Shown here: positions 58,908-64,000 of the stretch, one piece after another
How positions within the stretch are numbered: position 1 is the first letter of the stretch
Layout: every line of letters starts with the position of its first letter
Assembly: GCF_001577835.2 (NCBI RefSeq)
Contig: NC_029516.1
Coordinates: 49,263,766-49,327,765, forward strand
Reading direction: 5' to 3'
DNA: 64,000 nt
Source: Coturnix japonica
Taxonomy: Eukaryota; Chordata; Aves; Galliformes; Phasianidae
Position numbers and translations under genes: made by a program
Notes under the pieces: generated by a model
Databases searched by the model: none
What the model was told of the DNA's origin: nothing
Seen by the model: only the letters and a program-made list of their open reading frames with translations

Positions 58908-61091
58908 AGTCCAAGGGTAGTGGAAAGTGTCTTTAAATGCACTCCTGACTCAGTGCTCTCCTCATCATTTCTGTTTAAGTGTAGGGTAATATGCCTGGAT
59001 AACGACTTTTATCAATACAGCAAATTTTGGTTCAGAAAAATTAGATTTTAGAATTTCATACTTTAGACAAGCAAGGAGGGTTCAGCCCTCAGAGCTGAGT
59101 GATGAAGGCAAAACTTTAGTCAAAACTTAAGTTTGAAGAAAAGAATGTCATGTTGTAGCAGGACTGTCATTGCTGTTATGCTGATGAGAGTCCACTGAGA
59201 TCCATGGTGCCCTGTGGCTGCTTCACCTGTACCTGCATCGTATAACCCCTGGCAGAATGAATCTACTATTCAGTTGTTATTTTTCAAAAAGCAGACGGCT
59301 TGAATAAAGGCATTTTTATTAGTTTGTCTCGACTTATCTAAACTACATTTCACCTTCCTGCGTAACTCTGTATAGCAACCCTTTCCAAGCTTAGCAAAGC
59401 GAGTATGTGCATTAATGGTAACGCACCACAGCACTTCCATATATGACACGGCATTTGTTCAGTTTTTCCCAAACAAGATCAGTCTGTCATTCTTGGAGAG
59501 GATGCCATAAGCACAATCCATCCAGAGACAGCTCTTCCAGTTTCCGAAGCTTATTGTTAATGAGGATGCACATAGGATGTAATCACTGGCAGGAGCCACT
59601 GCTTTGGGGTGCAGCAAGGCCAGCAGACAAGTCAGCAGCCAATTTTATCTGGCTGCTCCCTCTGCCTTTTATCAGAGCTGTTTGGCTGGGGTTCAGGGGT
59701 GTTAGAGGGAGCTGCAGAGGTTTTGGCTTGTGGAGTTGAGTGACAAGGTGTGAGAGAACATGAGGCAAAGCCTAAGAGCAGCATTGAGAGAGGCAGCTAC
59801 ACATTTTGCTGCAAAAACTGAAATGTTTTTTTTTGTTGTTGTTCTTCCCTCACTGCCCTCCCCTCCTCCCTCCCCATCTTTTAAACACTAAAAACTACTG
59901 GCAGGGTTTTGCTCTGATAGGAGAAGGCATCGTTCCAGCAGGTCTGGTCAAGACTAGCATCCACTTGTAATGACCCCTATAACCTCATTCATCTGAAGAT
60001 GTTTTGCTGCTAGTGTGACAGCAGGCTGCCACCAGAGGATAAAACTGAAAGTCCCTATGTTTTAATGTGAGGCAGGTGCAGGATGTTTCCATTGGGTTGT
60101 GGAAGATTTTTGGTGTCAGAAGGGAAAAACTTGTTGGCAGCCAGGGCACTGTGGCAATTCGAGACTTTTCATTGCCTGCTTTACTAGATTAAGCGTTATC
60201 TGCAGTTCCTGGTGAAGTCCTTGACAGCACGTGGCACAAAGTAGCCTGAGCTCTGAAGGAACAGCAGCATTGGTGTGACATAGGTCAGATGAATGTTCCT
60301 ACTTCCTACTTATGTGGGACTTGCGTGCCCCTGCTAGCTCTGCACAAGTGGCAAAGGGCATATCTCCAGAAGGCCATGGGACATGCAGCAGAAACTGGAG
60401 ATAACTGAGCTCGAGGATGGGTTGGGTGCATGAGACAGGCTGCAGAGGCACTGTGACAGGAGAGATACAGTTCTGGAGACACTGCAGCCACTGCTAGCTC
60501 AGGTGTCTGGGCCCACCATGTTGCTGCACAGAGCTGGAACGGAAAAGGATGCTTGCATCAGTTTATTTGCTGGGTTTTGATGGCAGGTGAAAGCCAGCAG
60601 TTATTCTAAGTCAAGCAGCTATTCTGTATCAAGCATTAGTTGAAGGCACAGTCAGGTATCCATTTTTAACCCTTTCCAGATGGTGTGATAGCTCCTGATT
60701 CCTTCTGTCATCTAGTCCCATGAGGACCGCTGGTAAGAGGAGCCAGGATTAGAATTCAGATGTCACAGGCACAAGTTCCTACCTCACGTAATGAGGATCA
60801 AGCTGACACTGTGACCTTGGGACCCCGTGTTACAGAGACAAAGACCTTCTTTCATTGAGCCATGTGAAAATCAGAAGCTCCTCAAAGCCTTCCTTCTCTT
60901 GATCTGAAATGTTGTTGCCTTTCTTTGGAAAGTGTAGCTTTGGAAGTTGCTTTTGGAAGTGTCACTTTGCAGGCTGTAGTGAAGACACCAAGTTGTGTTC
61001 AGTCATCCTAAGCCTTCTTCTCCCTTTAAAGTGTCATTTTTAAAACATTTTCAGTAAGCGGTGGGTTTTTTTTTTCTTTTATCTTGTGCAG

Positions 61092-61243
61092 TGTTTGAAA
61101 ACAAAGATAAGATTGTGATCATCATGGAGTACGCAAGTAAGGGAGAGTTGTATGACTATATCAGTGAGAGGCGACGGCTGAGTGAAAGAGAAACAAGACA
61201 CTTCTTCCGACAAATAGTCTCTGCTGTGCATTACTGCCACAAG
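61092..61243 (+). CDS. NUAK1: NUAK family kinase 1 (ARK5), coding exon 3
   Basis: Encodes the rest of codon 142 (V) and residues 143-192. It begins [20 protein letters not shown], which contains the expected gatekeeper M153 and hinge E154-Y155. It continues [20 protein letters not shown] and ends VSAVHYCHK, identical to human as I recall it. The acceptor AG is at 61090-61091 and the donor gtaagc follows AAG at 61243 (phase 0). Exons 2 and 3 together are 273 bp, so the frame is kept. This is the hinge and the start of the kinase C-lobe. The match to human over the exon appears complete, which points to strong constraint. Confidence 0.97.
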
Positions 61244-62521
61244 GTAAGCAAGGAATTTGATATTAATAAATGCTATTTGAAGGCTGCGTAGTGATTGTAT
61301 TTCAAAGCATTTCTGAAGCAACAGCATTCATTATTAAGTATGACAACATGTGATTATATCAGTACACCGTGAGATCTTGAGTGAATGCTCTACAGTAGTT
61401 CACTGCCTGTTTTTATAGTCTAAGGATGTTTTCCTGTGCTGTGGCATACTACTCACCACTCTCTTACATCAGCCCTACCTCCTATTTTCCCCTTAGAAAT
61501 AATAAATTTGACATAAAGGAAGTAATTAACAACATCAACTGGAAAAGGCATCCCATATAAATTTTAGGGTGTTTATATTAATATATTCAAACAAGTGATA
61601 GTTTGCAAGTTCAGTATGCAAGTGAACAGTTTCAGAATAGGAGACAGAAAATATAAAACCAAAGCAGAGTTGGAGAAAAGTATGAGTATTCAGCCTTAGC
61701 TTGTACTTGCTCCAAGTAGTCAAAAGTAACTTTTTTTCCAGATGTTGTAGGAACACAAGAAAGATACACTTTGCTAATGACTTTATCCATCATGGTACCC
61801 ATTTGAATGACAATTCAAACAGTCAGACCCCACATGATGGACTGACTGTCATCACGGATCTTTTGTCTCTACTTGAAACAGCTGCACAGAGCCAAAACTT
61901 TCACCAAGGTGAAGGCAACGCACACCAAGCACAGTCTTTTATCTGAATTCTTACACATTTTGATCTCCATCTGAATTCTGATAAACAAGGCAAGTTTTCA
62001 AAGTCCTCACTGTGCAGCACTGAAAAGCTGCAGCAGCCTTCCTGACCCAGTTAATTTTCCCCAAATTTCTTTAAAAAAGGCTCTGTCCTAAACCAAACTT
62101 CTTCATTTCCATCCTGAACATTTTAGAGTTTTTTTAGGAATTTAGCTCCTCCCATCCACATGGCTGCACACTGGAGGAACGAGGGCTTTTAGTAAGGACT
62201 AACGTCATTGACAGATATTGTTTTCTGGTGCCTGGGAAGAATATATTGCTTTCACACAGTGGGGGCAGGATCCAGGCTGCAATTAAGTTCCGAACCCCCC
62301 CCCCCCTCTCGCTGTTATACTGGCTTTGTGGGAGGACAGATTCCAGTCATTCTTCCCTTAACCACACACCAAGTGACTAATACATTGCCTGTCACTAGTC
62401 ACTGGGCCGTGAGTATTATGACAGTGAAATCAGCCCTGAAATGCAGATGCAAAGACCACCCTGCCAGCTCACCTTTCATTTGTGCATTTTCTTATGTTCT
62501 CTTATTCCTTCCTTTTTTCAG
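61244..62521 (+). other. NUAK1: NUAK1 intron 3
   Basis: A 1.28 kb phase 0 intron (donor gtaagc, acceptor ccttttttcag). It contains a pure C12 run (62295-62306). No CR1, gene or RNA gene is seen. The ORF at 61701-61946 is a chance frame. Confidence 0.88.
62295..62306. repeat. Poly(C) tract, 12 bp
   Basis: C12 followed by tctcgctg in NUAK1 intron 3. Long C runs are prone to length change and sequencing error. Confidence 0.85.
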
Positions 62522-62587
62522 AATGGTGTGGTCCACAGGGATCTAAAATTGGAAAACATCCTTCTTGATGACAATTTTAATATTAAG
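62522..62587 (+). CDS. NUAK1: NUAK family kinase 1 (ARK5), coding exon 4 (last in window)
   Basis: Encodes residues 193-214, NGVVHRDLKLENILLDDNFN then I-K. It holds the catalytic loop H197-R198-D199, with D199 the predicted catalytic base, K201 and N204. Human has DDNC where this has DDNF, the one difference I recall in this exon. The exon is 66 bp, phase 0 at both ends (acceptor AG 62520-62521, donor gtagga). The next expected residues, IADFGLSNL with the DFG motif, the LKB1-target threonine and the long C-terminal tail, lie beyond the window, so the gene is cut by the window edge and not truncated in nature. Confidence 0.96.
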
Positions 62588-64000
62588 GTAGGATTCTTTT
62601 TCTCGGCTTCTCTGAATGGATTTGCATATTTTGTAACATTTTTATCCAAGGTGTTAGAAGAGCCACTGTTATGGCAACAGCTACTAAGCAACAGCATCTG
62701 GCAAGAGGCTCTAGGGTTTGGAGGATGGGGAGGGAGCACCGCTGGTGACAAGTCATACAAGCTAAATGAAGCTGTGCATAATACAGGGGAGAAGGCCATG
62801 TCCTTCTGCCCCAAGACCACGATTCCCAAAGCAGTATCTATTTACTGGTAGGAAACAGCAGAGTATTTTGTGCAAATGAGTTTATTTTATGAACGGTATT
62901 ATTGCTGGCTGCTGCTGGGGCTAGGAGAAAACCTCGCCTGGTCTGCAGGGTTCAAGTGCCTCAAACAGAACACTCTGAATGTCCTTTTGATCATGGCTGG
63001 AAAATAAGCAAATAGAGTTTCAAAATAAACCCAGTAAAGCACATGTGCTTCATTAGGAAATGGCCTTGGAACTCCAGACACAAACATATACTTTGGATAG
63101 TGATGTCATTTCCATGTCATTTCTCCCCAGTGAAAGCATGGGAATGACCTTTTTTTCCCTTCTTTTTTTTTTTTTTTTTTTTTTTGATTAGAATTTTTTT
63201 TTTTTTTTTTTTTTTTCTCGAAAAGCTGCAACACAAAGGTAAATAATGCAGGGACCAGTGAAGATTCTATGTAGCTGAATCTGTTTCACTTTCATCTTTG
63301 TTGCTGCCTGGCGAGCTGTGTTTGAGTGAGTCTGGGTGTGCCAATCTGCAGACAGACAGGGGCAGAGATGCCAAAGAGTTTCTGCTGACTCTTGGACATC
63401 CTTCCTTAATTAGCAAGGCAAAGGCAATCAAATTGCTTTCTGTGTAGCCAGCTATCCGAGTCGCTTGGATTTTCATTTTATCTCTGCTGAACATCACAAG
63501 GCTGCACGCACTGCTTTGCACTGGAGAGATTGTCTTCATTGTAAGCTGATGTGCAATGGAATTGGAAAGTAGCATATGGTAGCTGCCATCTGCGTAGCAC
63601 TGATGACAGAAGCTAACTTGAATCAACCGGTGGATTAAAGACATGTCAAAACATGATGCCTAAAAATAGGCTTTTGCAGAGGGCTCATCCAAGGCAGCTC
63701 TCGGACACTATGCTGTTAACATCCCATGGCAGAGCAAACTTCTCATGCAGCATTGCTCCCTGCTGCAGCCCTGGCTTTTTTGAAACCAGAAAGTCGCCTT
63801 TCTAGGATGTTGTATACGAAACAGGCTTCCGCAGGCAGGATGACCTTTCTTTCCACAATACACGCCAAGCTATCTTCCCAGCTAATCAGGGAATTCTTGA
63901 GAGAAAAGAGGAATTTGTGGAATTTGCTAGCTGCGGTGGCCTGGATCCTGGAGCTGTAGTCCTCATATGCAAAACCAATCACTTTCCCAAGCCTCCAGGG
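62588..64000 (+). other. NUAK1: NUAK1 intron 4 (5' part)
   Basis: The intron starts gtagga and runs past the window edge. It holds two T23 tracts split by gattagaa (63163-63216), then about 750 bp of non-repetitive sequence with no recognisable exon. Open frames at 63267-63644 (minus) and 63726-63982 (both strands) encode nothing I recognise. The non-repetitive part could be a conserved regulatory element. Confidence 0.8.
63163..63216. repeat. Twin T23 tracts separated by 8 bp
   Basis: T23 at 63163-63185, then gattagaa, then T23 at 63194-63216. Equal length of the two tracts suggests duplication or slippage around the 8-bp spacer. It lies in intron 4 of NUAK1. Confidence 0.9.

Larger units (their letters stand above)
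50339..61091 (+). other. NUAK1: NUAK1 intron 2
   Basis: A 10.75 kb phase 1 intron (donor gttagt, acceptor with a T-rich tract and cttgtgcag). It holds two CR1 fragments, T26, A27 and T18 tracts, and short TTTA and CCTT runs. The longest open frame (51771-52295, 174 codons) is not recognisable. No other gene is seen. Confidence 0.85.

Noticed and set aside
1-64000. LTR elements, endogenous retroviruses, Polintons, CRISPR arrays, bacterial-type operons
   Set aside because: I looked for paired long terminal repeats, gag/pol-like frames and regularly spaced repeats and saw none. The mobile DNA here is CR1, with one possible SINE relic.

Overview
The window reads as vertebrate nuclear DNA from a bird, most likely a galliform such as chicken or a close relative. 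Three things support this. Two genes encode proteins that match human CKAP4 and NUAK1 closely, as I recall those sequences. Both genes have introns with GT-AG boundaries and CpG-island promoters. At least fourteen fragments of the avian LINE CR1 are scattered through the non-coding DNA, many ending in the ATTCTRTG-type 3' repeat typical of CR1. I recognise no LTR element, endogenous virus, bacterial-type operon or CRISPR array.

Layout. Positions 1-1140 are upstream flank with one CR1 fragment. Positions 1140-1960 are a CpG island holding CKAP4 exon 1 (coding 1446-1802). A 3.35 kb intron follows, then the single large second exon (coding 5152-6483). The 3' UTR probably ends near 8190, after an AATAAA at 8166. 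The next 18 kb (8190-26340) is intergenic and contains six CR1 fragments plus minor repeats. A second CpG island at about 26380-27080 holds the NUAK1 promoter and exon 1 (coding 26703-27005). NUAK1 intron 1 is 23.2 kb. Exon 2 is 50218-50338, exon 3 is 61092-61243 and exon 4 is 62522-62587. The window ends inside intron 4, so the rest of the kinase domain and the C-terminal tail are missing.

The two genes lie on the same strand, CKAP4 upstream of NUAK1, which is the arrangement I recall for human chromosome 12q23, so this is conserved synteny rather than a functional operon. CKAP4 (CLIMP-63/p63) is a type II ER-sheet membrane protein that links ER to microtubules. NUAK1 (ARK5) is an AMPK-related kinase activated by LKB1. 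Nothing in the sequence shows co-regulation.

I found no new multi-gene system. The observations most worth checking are a CKAP4 with no cysteine at all, so without the palmitoylation site known in mammals; a perfect CArg (SRF-type) box and a short upstream ORF ahead of NUAK1; a perfect 14-bp-arm palindrome and a long pure TTTTA array in NUAK1 intron 1; and a probable ancient CORE-SINE/MIR-type relic in the CKAP4 intron.
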